DNA of 64,000 nucleotides from Ferruginibacter sp. (GCA_019638525.1 JAHBTO010000002.1:310001-374000); one strand, 5' to 3'; shown: positions 54,216 to 64,000, numbered from the stretch's first letter. A program made the numbers and translations. The notes: generated by a model not told the origin, from the letters alone.

Positions 54216-55964
54216 TTAAGCTGCGCCTGTTGCCAGCCTGCTCTTTTTATATCCATACAAGAAATATATGATAAGCCCTAAAATAAGCCAGCCAATAAAC
54301 CATGCCCAGTTATTTTTTGTCATGCCCGTAAGCAGGTACATACAAGTAATGAGGCCCATCATAGGTATCAGCGAATATTTTTTATACATAGTTACAACGG
54401 CCAATATCAATGCACTTATCCAAAAAATAATCAGTGTTATATTTGGTGTAGCCAAATCCATAAAACTAAGTTTTCCTGCCACATAATCTGCATTGCTACT
54501 GAAATCGAAATTAAACATATCAGAAAAATATGTTTTGGATAATGAATAAGCTGTAATGATTCCTCCCAAAACAACCAATGGAAAAATAAACTGGCTGTTG
54601 ATATAAGGCAGATGAAACCTGCCACTTATTTTTTCTTTTGCCGGCAGGAACAATACGCCACCGCACACCAGCACAAAAGCAAATAAGGTAGCAATGCTTG
54701 TAAAGTCGAGTACAAAATTTTTATCGGTAAATAAAATTGGTACTCCCACTACCAACCCTGTTATAATTGTTGCAAAAGAAGGTGTCTTATATTTTTTGTG
54801 AATCTTTTGAAATGCAGGAGGTAAAAGGCCATCACGGCTCATGCTCATCCAAATACGTGGCTGCCCCATTTGAAATACAAGTAACACACTTGTCATGGCA
54901 ATAACAGCTGCTACTGCCACAAACAACTGCATCCAGCCTACATTAAGGTTTTGTTTTTCAAAAATAAAAGCCAATGGGTCTCCTACTCCATCAAACTTGC
55001 GGTAATTAACAGCTCCTGTTAAAACCAGTGATAATAAAATATAAACCACGGTACAAATCACTAATGAAAGTATCATACCTCTTGGCAGGTCTCTTTGCGG
55101 ATTTTTACTTTCTTCGGCCAATACACTTACTGCATCAAAACCAATATAGGCAAAAAATACACCACTCACAGCAGCCATTACGCCACCAAAGCCGTTGGGC
55201 ATTACGGATCTTACTCCATTGTCATCAGGTGGAGTCCAGTTAAAAGTTAACCCGTTCGAAAAAATTAAATAGCCGCCTACCAATATCACAAGCAATACCA
55301 CCGCCAGTTTCAGCATCACCATAATGTTGCTGAAATTGCGGCTTTCTTTTATTCCACGGTAAACAAGATAGGTGATGAGTAAATTTATGATAAGCGCCGG
55401 TAGGTCGAAAATGATTCTTAAACTGCCAAGCAATGGTGCATTGTTCCATGCATCAATATCTGCAGGGTTGCCGCCACTTGCTGCAGCATTTTTTGCTTCC
55501 ACATAACTTGTGCTTAACCAATTGGGGATATGTACACCTACTTTACTCATAAATGAAGTAAAATAATCGCTCCAGCTAAACGCCACATAAATATTACCGA
55601 TAGAATATTCCATTATAAGCGCCCAGCCAATTATCCAGGCAAACAATTCGCCAAAGGATGCATAGGCATAAGTATAGGCGCTGCCTGCAACGGGTATCCT
55701 GCTGGCAAACTCCGAATAACAAAGTGCAGTAAAACCACAGGCAATAGCAGTAATAATAAAAAGCACAGCCACACCGGGGCCGCCATCAAAAACGGCAGCG
55801 CCCAGGCTGCTGAAACTGCCGGCGCCAATGATAGCAGCAATACCAAAGAATGTAAGGTCTCGTAAAGTAAGTACCCTTTTTAATCCTCCGCCTCCATGCG
55901 TTTCATCACTTCCTTCTGCTAAAATATTTTCAATCTTTTTTGTTCTGAATAAAGAATTAGCCAT
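54216..55964 (-). CDS. APC superfamily amino acid permease
   Basis: A 582-residue inner-membrane transporter with about 12 to 14 hydrophobic segments. The helix-1 break GIAAIIGAGSFSSLG and the helix-6 region FFAYIGFDAVSVLAEESKNPQRDLP are the signatures of cationic amino acid (CAT/YfnA-type) permeases. It probably takes up amino acids by H+ symport. It follows the polyprenyl synthase gene by 85 bp and is ended by its own terminator. Confidence 0.93.
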   Translation of the reverse strand: MANSLFRTKKIENILAEGSDETHGGGGLKRVLTLRDLTFFGIAAIIGAGSFSSLGAAVFDGGPGVAVLFIITAIACGFTALCYSEFASRIPVAGSAYTYAYASFGELFAWIIGWALIMEYSIGNIYVAFSWSDYFTSFMSKVGVHIPNWLSTSYVEAKNAAASGGNPADIDAWNNAPLLGSLRIIFDLPALIINLLITYLVYRGIKESRNFSNIMVMLKLAVVLLVILVGGYLIFSNGLTFNWTPPDDNGVRSVMPNGFGGVMAAVSGVFFAYIGFDAVSVLAEESKNPQRDLPRGMILSLVICTVVYILLSLVLTGAVNYRKFDGVGDPLAFIFEKQNLNVGWMQLFVAVAAVIAMTSVLLVFQMGQPRIWMSMSRDGLLPPAFQKIHKKYKTPSFATIITGLVVGVPILFTDKNFVLDFTSIATLFAFVLVCGGVLFLPAKEKISGRFHLPYINSQFIFPLVVLGGIITAYSLSKTYFSDMFNFDFSSNADYVAGKLSFMDLATPNITLIIFWISALILAVVTMYKKYSLIPMMGLITCMYLLTGMTKNNWAWFIGWLILGLIIYFLYGYKKSRLATGAA

Positions 55965-56049
55965 GTTGGTTTTGGTTTAATTAAAAAGGAAATTAAGAAA
56001 AATATTTTTATTTATACTTCTAAGGCAAAACACTGTTACACCAATTTGT

Positions 56050-57015
56050 TCAACTCTCTCTCATCATTAAATAATCGGCCAGTTCCTGTAATGGTTTTTT
56101 TCTTTTTGATATTACTGCTGTTTCTTCCAGGTGCATCAATGCAGTTTGCAGGTATTTATTTTTCAGTTGCTGTGCCCAGTCATCAACTTTGCAGTCTTTA
56201 AAAATCTGCAATATTTTTTCTACTTTATCGGCAGGATTATTTTTAATCAATAATTTTAATTCATTCAACTGCTGCACATTTGCTGTTTCAAAAGCATGAA
56301 TCATTAAAAAGGTTTTTTTGTTGGCCATGATATCGCCTCCAACTTTTTTACCAAATTTTTCGGGGTTACCAAACGCATCCAAATAATCATCCTGTACCTG
56401 GAAAGCCACGCCAAGGTTTTTGCCAAATTCGTATAAATGATTTTGATTGCCTTCGCCGGCGCCGCCCAAAATGGCGCCCAGCTTTAAGCTTGCAGCCAGC
56501 AGTACCGATGTTTTTAATGTAATCATGTTTACATATTCATCCATTCGCACTATTTCCCTTTTTTCAAAATCCATATCTAACTGTTGCCCTTCGCAAACGG
56601 CGCTTGCCGTGTTATTAAAAAGATATAACACTTTTTGCAGCATGGCCGGCCTTATCTTATTAAGGTATTCATAAGCTTTTACAAACATTACATCGCCGGC
56701 AAGCAGGGCTGTAGATTCGCCATATTTTTCATGCACCGTTTGCATCCCCCGCCTAAGAGGCGCTTTATCCATTATATCGTCGTGTATTAAACTAAAATTA
56801 TGAAACAACTCTATGGCAGTTGCCGCATGATAAGCATCAGGGTCAATATCATTAAAAAGTTGGTTACCCATCAGCACACAAACAGGGCGTATGCGTTTAC
56901 CTCCAATTCCTAAAATATATGCTGCAGGTTGGTATAAAGTATCCGGCTCATCAGGAAAATGCCGGCTTTTAAATTTATCTTCAAATAATTTGGAAAGTTC
57001 TATAAATGAATGCAT
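56050..57015 (-). CDS. Polyprenyl (geranylgeranyl-type) diphosphate synthase
   Basis: A 321-residue trans-isoprenyl diphosphate synthase. The first Asp-rich motif is LIHDDIMDKAPLRRG and the second QVQDDYLDAFG, which bind Mg-diphosphate; GGKRIRPVCVLM is the binding loop. Start is ATG 57015; an upstream TTG adds eight residues. It extends allylic chains for menaquinone or carriers; exact length is not visible. It is 49 bp after rnr. Confidence 0.92.
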   Translation of the reverse strand: MHSFIELSKLFEDKFKSRHFPDEPDTLYQPAAYILGIGGKRIRPVCVLMGNQLFNDIDPDAYHAATAIELFHNFSLIHDDIMDKAPLRRGMQTVHEKYGESTALLAGDVMFVKAYEYLNKIRPAMLQKVLYLFNNTASAVCEGQQLDMDFEKREIVRMDEYVNMITLKTSVLLAASLKLGAILGGAGEGNQNHLYEFGKNLGVAFQVQDDYLDAFGNPEKFGKKVGGDIMANKKTFLMIHAFETANVQQLNELKLLIKNNPADKVEKILQIFKDCKVDDWAQQLKNKYLQTALMHLEETAVISKRKKPLQELADYLMMRES

Positions 57016-57064
57016 GTAAGGCAATAAGTTTAATATCAAATTATATTTATTAAACCCAATTTAA

Positions 57065-59107
57065 TCACTTTTTCTTTTTTGAATTTTGTTTTGTTGCTGC
57101 TATTTTCTTTTCCTGCTTTGATTTGGATTTTATTTTTACATTTTGTACTGTTGCAGTTTTAGATACAGGCACCCATTCGTAATCCAACTGCCGCTTACTT
57201 AAATTGGCCGCCACCACTTTTATCCGCACCGCATCACCCATCCTGAATTTTTGTTTTGTGCGAAGCCCCACCAAAGCATAGTCAGCTTCATCCAACCTAA
57301 AATCATCGTACACACTAAGATCTCTTACTGTAACCAATCCTTCGCATTTATGTGCTATTGTTTCCACAAAAAATCCAAACGATGCCACGCCGCTGATGAT
57401 GCCGTCAAATTCTTCCCCCAGGTAATTTTTCATAAACTCAACCTGTTTGTATTTGTTGCCTGCACGTTCGGCTTCCATAGCTTTTCGTTCCCTGTCGCTG
57501 CAATGTTTGCAATGCTCATCCATTTTTTTATCAGGCTTCAGGTTTTTATCAAGGCATTGCTGCAATATTCTGTGCACCATCACATCGGGATAGCGGCGTA
57601 TAGGCGATGTAAAGTGGCAGTAATATTCAAAACCCAACCCATAATGCCCAATGTTTGAAGAAGTGTAAATAGCTTTTGCCATTGTACGTATGCCCAACTG
57701 CTCAAGTACATGCTGCTCTGGTTTACCCTGTACATCTTTCAGCATTTTATTAAATGATGATGCCACCGCTGCTTCATCGTGCAAATCAAAAGTGTAACCA
57801 AACTTTTTTGCAAAGGCAGCAAAGGGCTGCAGCTTTTCATCATCGGGTGTATCGTGTATGCGGTAAGGAAACGGTATTGGCTCTTTATTAATTTTTATTT
57901 TTGAAACATAGGTTGCCACCGCCCTGTTGGCCAGCAGCATAAACTCTTCCACCAGTTTGTGGGCATCCTTGCTTTCTTTTACTACAATGCCAATGGGTTT
58001 TCCTTTTTCATCCAACTGGAAACGTACTTCCTGCGATGAAAAATTGATGGCGCCATTTTTAAACCTTTCGGCCCTGAATTTTTTTGCAAGTTCATTCAGT
58101 AATATGAGCGGCTTTGCATGAAGCCCATCTCTTTTCTCAATTATTTCCTGCACTTCTTCATAAGTAAAACGGTGATTGCTGTGTATGATGGTGCGGCCAA
58201 GCCATGTATGTTTCACTTCGGCACGGTTGGTGATTTGGAAAACAGCAGAGAAAGTATATTTATCTTCCCTTGGCCTTAATGAACACAATTCGTTCGAAAT
58301 CTTTTCGGGTAGCATGGGGTTTACCCTATCGGGCAAATACACGCTGGTAGCCCTTTCGTAAGCAGCTTTATCAAGCAGTGAACCGGGTTTTACAAAATGG
58401 CTTACATCGGCAATATGTATCCCAATTTCGTAACAGCCATTGTCTAAATTTCTAATAGAAATGGCATCGTCAAAATCTTTTGCATCTACGGGGTCGATGG
58501 TAAAGGTCAATATGTCCCTGAAATCTTTTCGTTTTTTCAACTCTTCACGGGTAATATGGGCTTGCAGTTTTTTCACTTCTGCCAACACTTCTTTATCAAA
58601 TTCCAAAGCAAAACCTGCATCAATCAATATTTCCTTCATGGCCATATCATTTTCATCTTCCGATTTTAAAATGGCCACCACTTCGCCAATGGGTTTCTTA
58701 TCGTTTTTTTCCCAGCTTACAAATTTCACTATCACCCGTTCGTTATCCTTTGCTCCGTTTAATTTATCTGTAGCGATATAAAAATCGGGAATTGGTTTTT
58801 CCGTAGCCGGGATAAAAAAAGCAAAGTTCTTGCTCATTTGAATGTTGCCAATAAATTCCTTCTGCTTACGTTCGGCCACATCCACAATCCTTCCCTCCTG
58901 CCTTTTATCTTTATTTAAACCTTTATTTACCTGCACCCTTACAATATCGCCATGAAAAGCATGGTTAAAATCATTGGGTCGTACCATGATATCTTTTTCA
59001 AATCCTTCTACAATAACGTAACCCATACCGCTTTTCGAAATGTCGAGTTTTCCTTTTACAATTTGTATTTGAGATGATTTTTTACTGTCCTTATTTTTTT
59101 TATGCAT
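57065..59107 (-). CDS. rnr: Ribonuclease R
   Basis: A 680-residue 3'-5' exoribonuclease of the RNase II/R family. The N-terminal cold-shock domains are followed by the RNB domain with TIDPVDAKDFDDAISI (catalytic Asp residues) and ISNELCSLRPREDKYTF, then an S1 domain (FDGIISGVASFGFFVETIAHKCEGLVTVRDL) and a basic tail KSKSKQEKKIAATKQNSKKKK-like. It degrades structured RNA. It is the first gene of the minus-strand block ending with LysE. Confidence 0.95.
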   Translation of the reverse strand: MHKKNKDSKKSSQIQIVKGKLDISKSGMGYVIVEGFEKDIMVRPNDFNHAFHGDIVRVQVNKGLNKDKRQEGRIVDVAERKQKEFIGNIQMSKNFAFFIPATEKPIPDFYIATDKLNGAKDNERVIVKFVSWEKNDKKPIGEVVAILKSEDENDMAMKEILIDAGFALEFDKEVLAEVKKLQAHITREELKKRKDFRDILTFTIDPVDAKDFDDAISIRNLDNGCYEIGIHIADVSHFVKPGSLLDKAAYERATSVYLPDRVNPMLPEKISNELCSLRPREDKYTFSAVFQITNRAEVKHTWLGRTIIHSNHRFTYEEVQEIIEKRDGLHAKPLILLNELAKKFRAERFKNGAINFSSQEVRFQLDEKGKPIGIVVKESKDAHKLVEEFMLLANRAVATYVSKIKINKEPIPFPYRIHDTPDDEKLQPFAAFAKKFGYTFDLHDEAAVASSFNKMLKDVQGKPEQHVLEQLGIRTMAKAIYTSSNIGHYGLGFEYYCHFTSPIRRYPDVMVHRILQQCLDKNLKPDKKMDEHCKHCSDRERKAMEAERAGNKYKQVEFMKNYLGEEFDGIISGVASFGFFVETIAHKCEGLVTVRDLSVYDDFRLDEADYALVGLRTKQKFRMGDAVRIKVVAANLSKRQLDYEWVPVSKTATVQNVKIKSKSKQEKKIAATKQNSKKKK

Positions 59108-59236
59108 AAATCTTTGTTATAGCCGGGATGCTTACTGGTTTTATGATGCGGTGTATGTAATCAAGGTAAACAGGAACCGTTTTTTTTATCGCTGCAATGT
59201 ACCAACAAATTGCTACATTCGGAAAAATGATGGCGG

Positions 59237-60439
59237 GTGCAAACACACACAAATTCTCCACAAAAAATTATAACCAACACTGTATGGATATTATCGCTGG
59301 TAAGCCTTTTTAACGACCTGGCAAGCGAAATGCTCATCCCTGTAATGCCCATGTTTTTACAACAGGTAGGTTTTACTGTAATTGCAATTGGTATATTAGA
59401 AGGCGTTGCCGAAGCTGTTGCCGGCCTTAGCAAAAGTTATTTTGGCAGGCAAAGCGATGTGATGGGTAAGCGCTTGCCATTTGTACAACTGGGTTATGCA
59501 TTAAGTGCAATTAGTAAACCGCTGATGGCCGTTTTTATTTTTCCTGCCTGGATTTTTTTTGCAAGAACAATGGACAGGCTTGGGAAAGGCATACGTACCG
59601 CTGCAAGGGATGCTATGCTTAGCGATGAAGCTACGCCTACTACAAAAGGAAGGGTGTTTGGCTTTAACCGCAGCATGGATACTTTTGGCGCTGTGCTTGG
59701 GCCGGCCCTTGCTTTGCTTTTCCTGTATTACTATCCCGGCAATTATAAAAGGCTTTTTCTTTGGTCCATCATCCCGGGTATTTGCGTTATCCTGTTAACA
59801 GGGTTGATAAAAGAAAAAAAGAAACAGGTGGCGGTTCATTCATCAAAACCACGGGTATCGTTTTTTGTTTTTATCCATTACTGGAAATCGAGTACAGCAG
59901 CATATAAACGATTAGTGGCCGGTTTACTGTTGTTTGCTTTGTTCAACAGCAGCGATATCTTTCTTTTACTAAAGATGAAAGAGCAGGGTTTAAATGATAC
60001 CGAAGTGCTGGGCATTTATATTTTTTACAACCTTGTTTTTGCAGTGATGGCCTATCCTGTTGGTATATTGGCCGATAAAATTGGTTTGAAGAAAATATTT
60101 CTTTTAGGGCTTGCAGCATTTGCCATTGTATATACAGGCTTTGCTTTCAACAACAACCTGTATATCTTTTTTTTGCTTTTTGTATTGTATGGATTTTATG
60201 CAGCCGCTACCGACGGCATTTCAAAAGCATGGATTACAAATATTGTTGATAAAGGCGAAACAGCCACTGCAATTGGCACCTACACCGGGTTTCAAAGCAT
60301 CTGCACTTTAATAGCAAGCAGCCTTTGTGGTTTTCTATGGTATTATTTTGGCGCCACTGCCACATTTATGATAACAGCAGGAATTACGGTATTGGTAATT
60401 ATTTACCTGGCATTTTATAAACGCTATGCTATTTCGTAA
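59237..60439 (+). CDS. Major facilitator superfamily transporter
   Basis: A 400-residue MFS protein with 12 hydrophobic segments. LFNDLASEMLIPVMPMF in helix 1 and the loop 2-3 motif FGRQSDVMGKR fit the YfkF/YxaM-type efflux branch. The GTG at 59237 is the only start in range, since in-frame TGA lies at 59228. Substrate unknown. It leads a plus-strand run to the end of the window. Confidence 0.9.
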   Translation: MQTHTNSPQKIITNTVWILSLVSLFNDLASEMLIPVMPMFLQQVGFTVIAIGILEGVAEAVAGLSKSYFGRQSDVMGKRLPFVQLGYALSAISKPLMAVFIFPAWIFFARTMDRLGKGIRTAARDAMLSDEATPTTKGRVFGFNRSMDTFGAVLGPALALLFLYYYPGNYKRLFLWSIIPGICVILLTGLIKEKKKQVAVHSSKPRVSFFVFIHYWKSSTAAYKRLVAGLLLFALFNSSDIFLLLKMKEQGLNDTEVLGIYIFYNLVFAVMAYPVGILADKIGLKKIFLLGLAAFAIVYTGFAFNNNLYIFFLLFVLYGFYAAATDGISKAWITNIVDKGETATAIGTYTGFQSICTLIASSLCGFLWYYFGATATFMITAGITVLVIIYLAFYKRYAIS

Positions 60440-60460
60440 CTTTAAGGAAAAAAAATCATC

Positions 60461-60766
60461 ATGGAATCTTATGATACAGTAGTAGCAGCGTTAAACGGGT
60501 TAAAAGCAAGGGGCTATACCATCAACTTTAATATTGCCTTTGATAAATTGATGTGTTCGCAAAATACCATATCGCTTAACCCCGATGAATTTGAAATAAC
60601 AGAATTTTACCGCTTTGAAGGTAACAGTAACCCGGCCGATGAAGATGTGGTATATGCGGTAGAATCAAAAGACGGGAAATGCAAAGGTGTAATTACAAGC
60701 GCATTTGGCTTATATGCCGATTCCGCTTCTGCAGCCATGCTGCGTAAACTTAATATTCATCAATAA
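60461..60766 (+). CDS. Conserved small protein, often named phosphoribosylpyrophosphate synthetase
   Basis: A 101-residue protein with ESYDTVVAALNGLKARGYTINFNI and FEITEFYRFEGNSNPADEDVVYAVES, conserved in Bacteroidetes. Databases often call it a PRPP synthetase, but none of that enzyme's motifs (PRPP or ATP binding loops) is seen, and it is one third the length. It is therefore best called uncharacterised. It lies 21 bp after the MFS gene. Confidence 0.8.
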   Translation: MESYDTVVAALNGLKARGYTINFNIAFDKLMCSQNTISLNPDEFEITEFYRFEGNSNPADEDVVYAVESKDGKCKGVITSAFGLYADSASAAMLRKLNIHQ

Positions 60767-60783
60767 CGCTTATAAACATATTT

Positions 60784-61818
60784 ATGAACAGAAGAAGTTT
60801 CTTACGCATAGGCGCATTGGCCACACCTATGTTTGCAGCAAAAAATTCTTTAGCCAGCAATTTTAATACAATTACAAAACCCATCGTAATATCTACCTGG
60901 GCCAATGGCATGCCGGTAAATGCCGAAGCATGGAAGATTTTATCAACCAATGGAACAGCATTGGATGCTGTGGAAGCAGGCGCCATACATATTGAAAATG
61001 AAATTGACTGCTGTGTTGGTTTGGGCGGATACCCCGACCGGGATGGCAAGGTAACACTTGATAGCTGCATCATGGACCACAAAGCCAATTGCGGCGCAGT
61101 GGCCTGTATTGAAAGAATTAAACACCCGGTTTCGGTAGCCCGTAAAGTAATGGAAAAAACACCGCATGTATTGTTGGTTGGCGCAGGTGCACAACAGTTT
61201 GCTGTTGAAAACGGTTTTACTTTAGAGCCTGAAGTATTATCCGAACCGGCAAAAAAAGCTTATGCCGAATGGTTGAAAAAAAGCGAATACAAACCGGTGA
61301 TTAATATCGAAAACATGGGCGCCGGTAAAGAACAAAAAAAACAAAACGGCCCCTTTGCCCCTGCATTTTTTGATGATGGATCGGTTAACCATGATACAAT
61401 GGGATTGGTGGCGCTTGATAGTGGTGGAAATTTAGCGGGCGCTGTTACTACAAGTGGCATGGCATTTAAATTACATGGCCGTGTTGGCGATTCGCCCATT
61501 ATTGGCGCAGGTTTATTTGTAGATAATGAAGCAGGCGCAGCCACCAGCAGCGGCACCGGCGAAGAAGTGATACGCATTTGCGGCACCCACCTTGTTGTAG
61601 AATTCATGCGGCAGGGCTACTCACCCGAAATGGCCTGCAAAAAAGCAGTGGAACGAATTGTAAAACGAGATAGGGAAAAAGCCAAAACCTTACAGGTAGG
61701 TTTTTTAGCCCTCAACAAAAAAGGGCAGTATGGCGCCTACGCCATACAAAATGGTTTTGTGTTTAGCGTGAAGAGTGAAAAGGAAAATGTTGTTCATCAA
61801 TCAAAATTTTTAATCTGA
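60784..61818 (+). CDS. Glycosylasparaginase (N4-(beta-N-acetylglucosaminyl)-L-asparaginase)
   Basis: A 344-residue N-terminal nucleophile hydrolase. The leader has a twin-arginine-like RRSFLRIGALATPMF. Autoproteolysis is expected between D204 and T205 in VNHDTMGLVAL, freeing the catalytic Thr. The following AVTTSGMAFK and VGDSPIIGAGLF are conserved. It removes GlcNAc-Asn glycosides from peptides, or cleaves related Asn amides, probably in the periplasm. It lies 17 bp after the previous gene. Confidence 0.92.
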   Translation: MNRRSFLRIGALATPMFAAKNSLASNFNTITKPIVISTWANGMPVNAEAWKILSTNGTALDAVEAGAIHIENEIDCCVGLGGYPDRDGKVTLDSCIMDHKANCGAVACIERIKHPVSVARKVMEKTPHVLLVGAGAQQFAVENGFTLEPEVLSEPAKKAYAEWLKKSEYKPVINIENMGAGKEQKKQNGPFAPAFFDDGSVNHDTMGLVALDSGGNLAGAVTTSGMAFKLHGRVGDSPIIGAGLFVDNEAGAATSSGTGEEVIRICGTHLVVEFMRQGYSPEMACKKAVERIVKRDREKAKTLQVGFLALNKKGQYGAYAIQNGFVFSVKSEKENVVHQSKFLI

Positions 61819-61910
61819 TTATTTTCAATAATCAATTTTCAATACGCTATGTTTAACAAAGCAGCTTATTTAAGAAATGAAAATTGAATGTTGCTTATTG
61901 AATATTTGTT

Positions 61911-62642
61911 ATGAAATATTTGCTTGAAGTAATAGGCTTTAACATAGAAAGTTGTTTGCTGGCACAGGCGGCAGGCGCTAACCGCATTGAGTTGTGCGAT
62001 AACCCCGGCGAAGGAGGCACTACGCCTTCGTATGGTTTTATAAAAGCAGCAAGAGAAAATTTACAAATACAACTCTTCCCTATCATTCGCCCACGGGGCG
62101 GAGATTTTTTATATACCGATGCCGAATTTGAATTGATGAAAAGCGATATAAAAATTTGTAAGCAATTGGGATGTGATGGCGTGGTAATAGGCATGTTAAA
62201 TAAAGATGGTTTGGTTGATAAAAAAAGATGCAGCCAATTGGTTGAACTGGCTTACCCGCTTGGCGTTACTTTTCACAGGGCTTTCGACAGGGTTTATAAC
62301 CCGGCACAAGCGCTGGAAGATGTTATTGATATTGGCTGCGAACGGATACTCACATCGGGATTGCAACCCAATGCCATTGATGGCGCTGCACAAATTGCTA
62401 CTTTAATAAAACAAGCCGATGAAAGAATCATCATCATGCCAGGTAGCGGTGTACGCTCAGATAATATCATTGCGCTTGCTAATAAAACAGGCGCAAAAGA
62501 ATTTCATTCATCTGCAAGAAAAAATATTGACAGCATGATGAAATACAGCAATACAGCCATGAATGAAAAATTACAAACAGTTTCTGTTGATGAGGATGAG
62601 ATTAAAAAAATGGCAGGCTATTTATCAAAACTTACCGGTTAA
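61911..62642 (+). CDS. cutC: CutC family protein
   Basis: A 243-residue TIM-barrel of the CutC family. Conserved segments: LCDNPGEGGTTPSYGFI, IIRPRGGDFLYTDAEF, VTFHRAFDRV and MPGSGVRSDNI. CutC was named for copper tolerance in E. coli; the role is disputed. It follows the asparaginase gene by 92 bp, in which an imperfect inverted AT-rich repeat (TTCAATAAtCAA / TTGCTTATTGAA) lies. Confidence 0.93.
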   Translation: MKYLLEVIGFNIESCLLAQAAGANRIELCDNPGEGGTTPSYGFIKAARENLQIQLFPIIRPRGGDFLYTDAEFELMKSDIKICKQLGCDGVVIGMLNKDGLVDKKRCSQLVELAYPLGVTFHRAFDRVYNPAQALEDVIDIGCERILTSGLQPNAIDGAAQIATLIKQADERIIIMPGSGVRSDNIIALANKTGAKEFHSSARKNIDSMMKYSNTAMNEKLQTVSVDEDEIKKMAGYLSKLTG

Positions 62643-62745
62643 TATACTTTCTTAATTTTTAAATTCGAGTGTTTGAATACCATTTATCAAAAAAATAAAA
62701 TTAGCAATCAACCATTATTTACATTTAAATATTAAAACATCTTAC

Positions 62746-64000
62746 ATGAAGAAAATATTTTTTGCCCTTACAACTGCTGTAACCATTGCAGCCTGCAACA
62801 ATAATGCTACAACAAACAATCCTAAACCGGATATTCTTGCTGCCGATATTGACAGCACAGTAAAACCCGGCGATGATTTTTTTGAATATGCCAACGGCGG
62901 ATGGATTAAACGAAACCCCATACCTGCCGACCAATCAAGCTGGGGCATTGGTAATTTGGTGATAGAAGAAAATCTTAAGCGGCTGAAGGAGATTTCTGAA
63001 AAATCGGCTGCAGCCAATGCAGCCAAAGGCAGCAACGATCAAAAGATTGGTGATTTTTGGGCGATGGCAATGGACAGCGTTAAAATTGAAACGGATGGAT
63101 TGAAACCCATTCAGCCTTTATTAGATAAACTTAATGCAGTTACAGATACAAAATCGCTTATGGATATCATTGCATCATTCAAGCAACTTGGTTCATCTAC
63201 ATTATTTGATGAGTATGTGGCACAGGATGCCAAACAAAGTGATGTGATGGCCTACACCCTCTGGCAGGGAGGCTTAGGCCTCGGACAGCGGGATTATTAT
63301 TTTAAAACCGATTCTGCCACCATCAACATCCGTAATGAATATGTAAAGTATATCACTAAAATATTAACCATGTCGGGAGAAGATTCGGCAACTGCATTGC
63401 AGGCGGCAAAAAATATCCTTAGCATGGAAACAAGGCTGGCTACAGCTTCCCGCAAGCTGGAAGACCTGCGTGACCCATACCGCAATTACAACAAGATGGC
63501 CATTGGCGACCTTACAAAAATGTCGGCCAATATCAACTGGCCCCTGTATTTAAAAAACATAGGCGTGCAGCATGTTGATTCGGTGATTGTGGGGCAACCC
63601 GAATTTTTTAAAGCGGTAAGTGATGTATTGGCCTCTACCCCAATCAACGATTTAAAACACTATGTAAAATTTAATTTACTCAATGACATGTCGAGTGTAT
63701 TGCCCGATGCTTATGGAGTAGCTGCATTTAATTTTGGAAAATTATTTAGCGGCGCAAAAGAACGGAAACCGAGATGGAAACGTGCCATTCAAATTGAAGA
63801 GAGCGCCATGGGCGAATTGTTGGGGCAATTGTATGTAAAAGAATTTTTTAACGAAACAGCAAAAAAACGCTACACAAAAATGGTGGAAGACATACGGGAT
63901 GCATTGAAAGACCGTATTGCAAAACTTAGCTGGATGAGCGACAGTACAAAAACCAAAGCGTATAAAAAATTAGCGGCCATAAAAAGCAAAGTGGGTTATC
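62746..64000 (+). CDS. M13 family metallopeptidase (neprilysin/PepO-like), truncated at the window edge
   Basis: The frame is open from ATG 62746 to the edge, giving the first 418 residues. A lipoprotein signal (TIAAC, Cys17) is followed by PGDDFFEYANGGWIKRNPIPADQSSWG, the opening of the M13 N-terminal domain, and LWQGGLGLGQRDYYF. The HExxH zinc motif would lie downstream and is not visible. M13 enzymes cut short peptides outside the cytoplasm. Confidence 0.9.
   Translation, partial: MKKIFFALTTAVTIAACNNNATTNNPKPDILAADIDSTVKPGDDFFEYANGGWIKRNPIPADQSSWGIGNLVIEENLKRLKEISEKSAAANAAKGSNDQKIGDFWAMAMDSVKIETDGLKPIQPLLDKLNAVTDTKSLMDIIASFKQLGSSTLFDEYVAQDAKQSDVMAYTLWQGGLGLGQRDYYFKTDSATINIRNEYVKYITKILTMSGEDSATALQAAKNILSMETRLATASRKLEDLRDPYRNYNKMAIGDLTKMSANINWPLYLKNIGVQHVDSVIVGQPEFFKAVSDVLASTPINDLKHYVKFNLLNDMSSVLPDAYGVAAFNFGKLFSGAKERKPRWKRAIQIEESAMGELLGQLYVKEFFNETAKKRYTKMVEDIRDALKDRIAKLSWMSDSTKTKAYKKLAAIKSKVGY

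Noticed and set aside
60461..60766. Phosphoribosylpyrophosphate synthetase
   Set aside because: The name is common in databases for this family but no PRPP synthetase motif is present in 101 residues.
1..64000. CRISPR arrays, tRNA and rRNA genes, insertion sequences, prophage
   Set aside because: No regularly spaced direct repeats, cloverleaf-like gaps, transposase or phage genes were seen. Most gaps are too short to hide them; the two long gaps (34516-35094 and 36361-37428) were read and show none.

Overview
The window is a piece of a low-GC Bacteroidetes chromosome, most probably family Chitinophagaceae. This is inferred from several things seen together: cargo proteins with type IX secretion (T9SS) C-terminal sorting domains of both the gliding-motility type and the PNP type, a PorP/SprF-family partner, many lipoproteins with an SC lipobox near residue 20, promoters resembling TTTG/TAnnTTTG, weak Shine-Dalgarno signals, and Bacteroidetes-restricted families (DUF2027-Smr, DUF1835, DUF4260). 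No rRNA, tRNA, CRISPR array, insertion sequence or prophage was seen. Most of the window is core or ordinary chromosomal DNA.

Layout. 1-8300 (+): the end of an alpha/beta hydrolase, topA flanked by copies of a short palindromic repeat, a thioesterase, a large modular GH31 glycosidase with dockerin-like and cohesin-like ends, and a ribosome hibernation factor. 8320-18048: small envelope proteins, acetyltransferases, a lipoprotein PPIase, a DUF218 lipoprotein, a large metallopeptidase/propeller/barrel protein, an RRM protein and two redox enzymes. 18115-24750 (-): topoisomerase IV, in the order parE, DUF1835, DUF4260, parC, esterase. 24927-28216: an atypical SDR, two BON-domain proteins, a rhodanese-thioredoxin lipoprotein and a membrane protein. 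28253-36360 (-): a surface-adhesin locus made of a T9SS type A cargo, a 55-codon ORF, a structured RNA candidate, a 1729-residue PKD adhesin and its PorP/SprF partner. 36361-37428: a long, extremely AT-rich non-coding island.

37429-45836 (mostly -): prfB with a programmed +1 frameshift, pruA, a CBM48-HhH fusion, pyrR-pyrB-coaD-thioesterase, and separately pyrE and a Nudix hydrolase. 46036-52361 (+ and -): a second T9SS type B cargo, a pseudouridine synthase, YceI, an OB-fold protein and an uncharacterised two-gene lipoprotein operon whose first product carries a papain-like Cys/His/Asp arrangement. 52459-59107 (-): rnr, a polyprenyl synthase, an APC permease, a MutS2-like Smr protein and a LysE exporter. 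59237-64000 (+): an MFS transporter, a small conserved protein, a glycosylasparaginase, cutC and a truncated M13 metallopeptidase.

The best candidates for undescribed biology are the structured RNA between the 55-codon ORF and the giant adhesin (34653-34779, minus strand), the lipoprotein pair at 50810-52361, the palindromic repeat family around topA, and the 23-residue repeat protein at 10111-10794. The RF2 frameshift is a textbook device, reconstructed here base by base.
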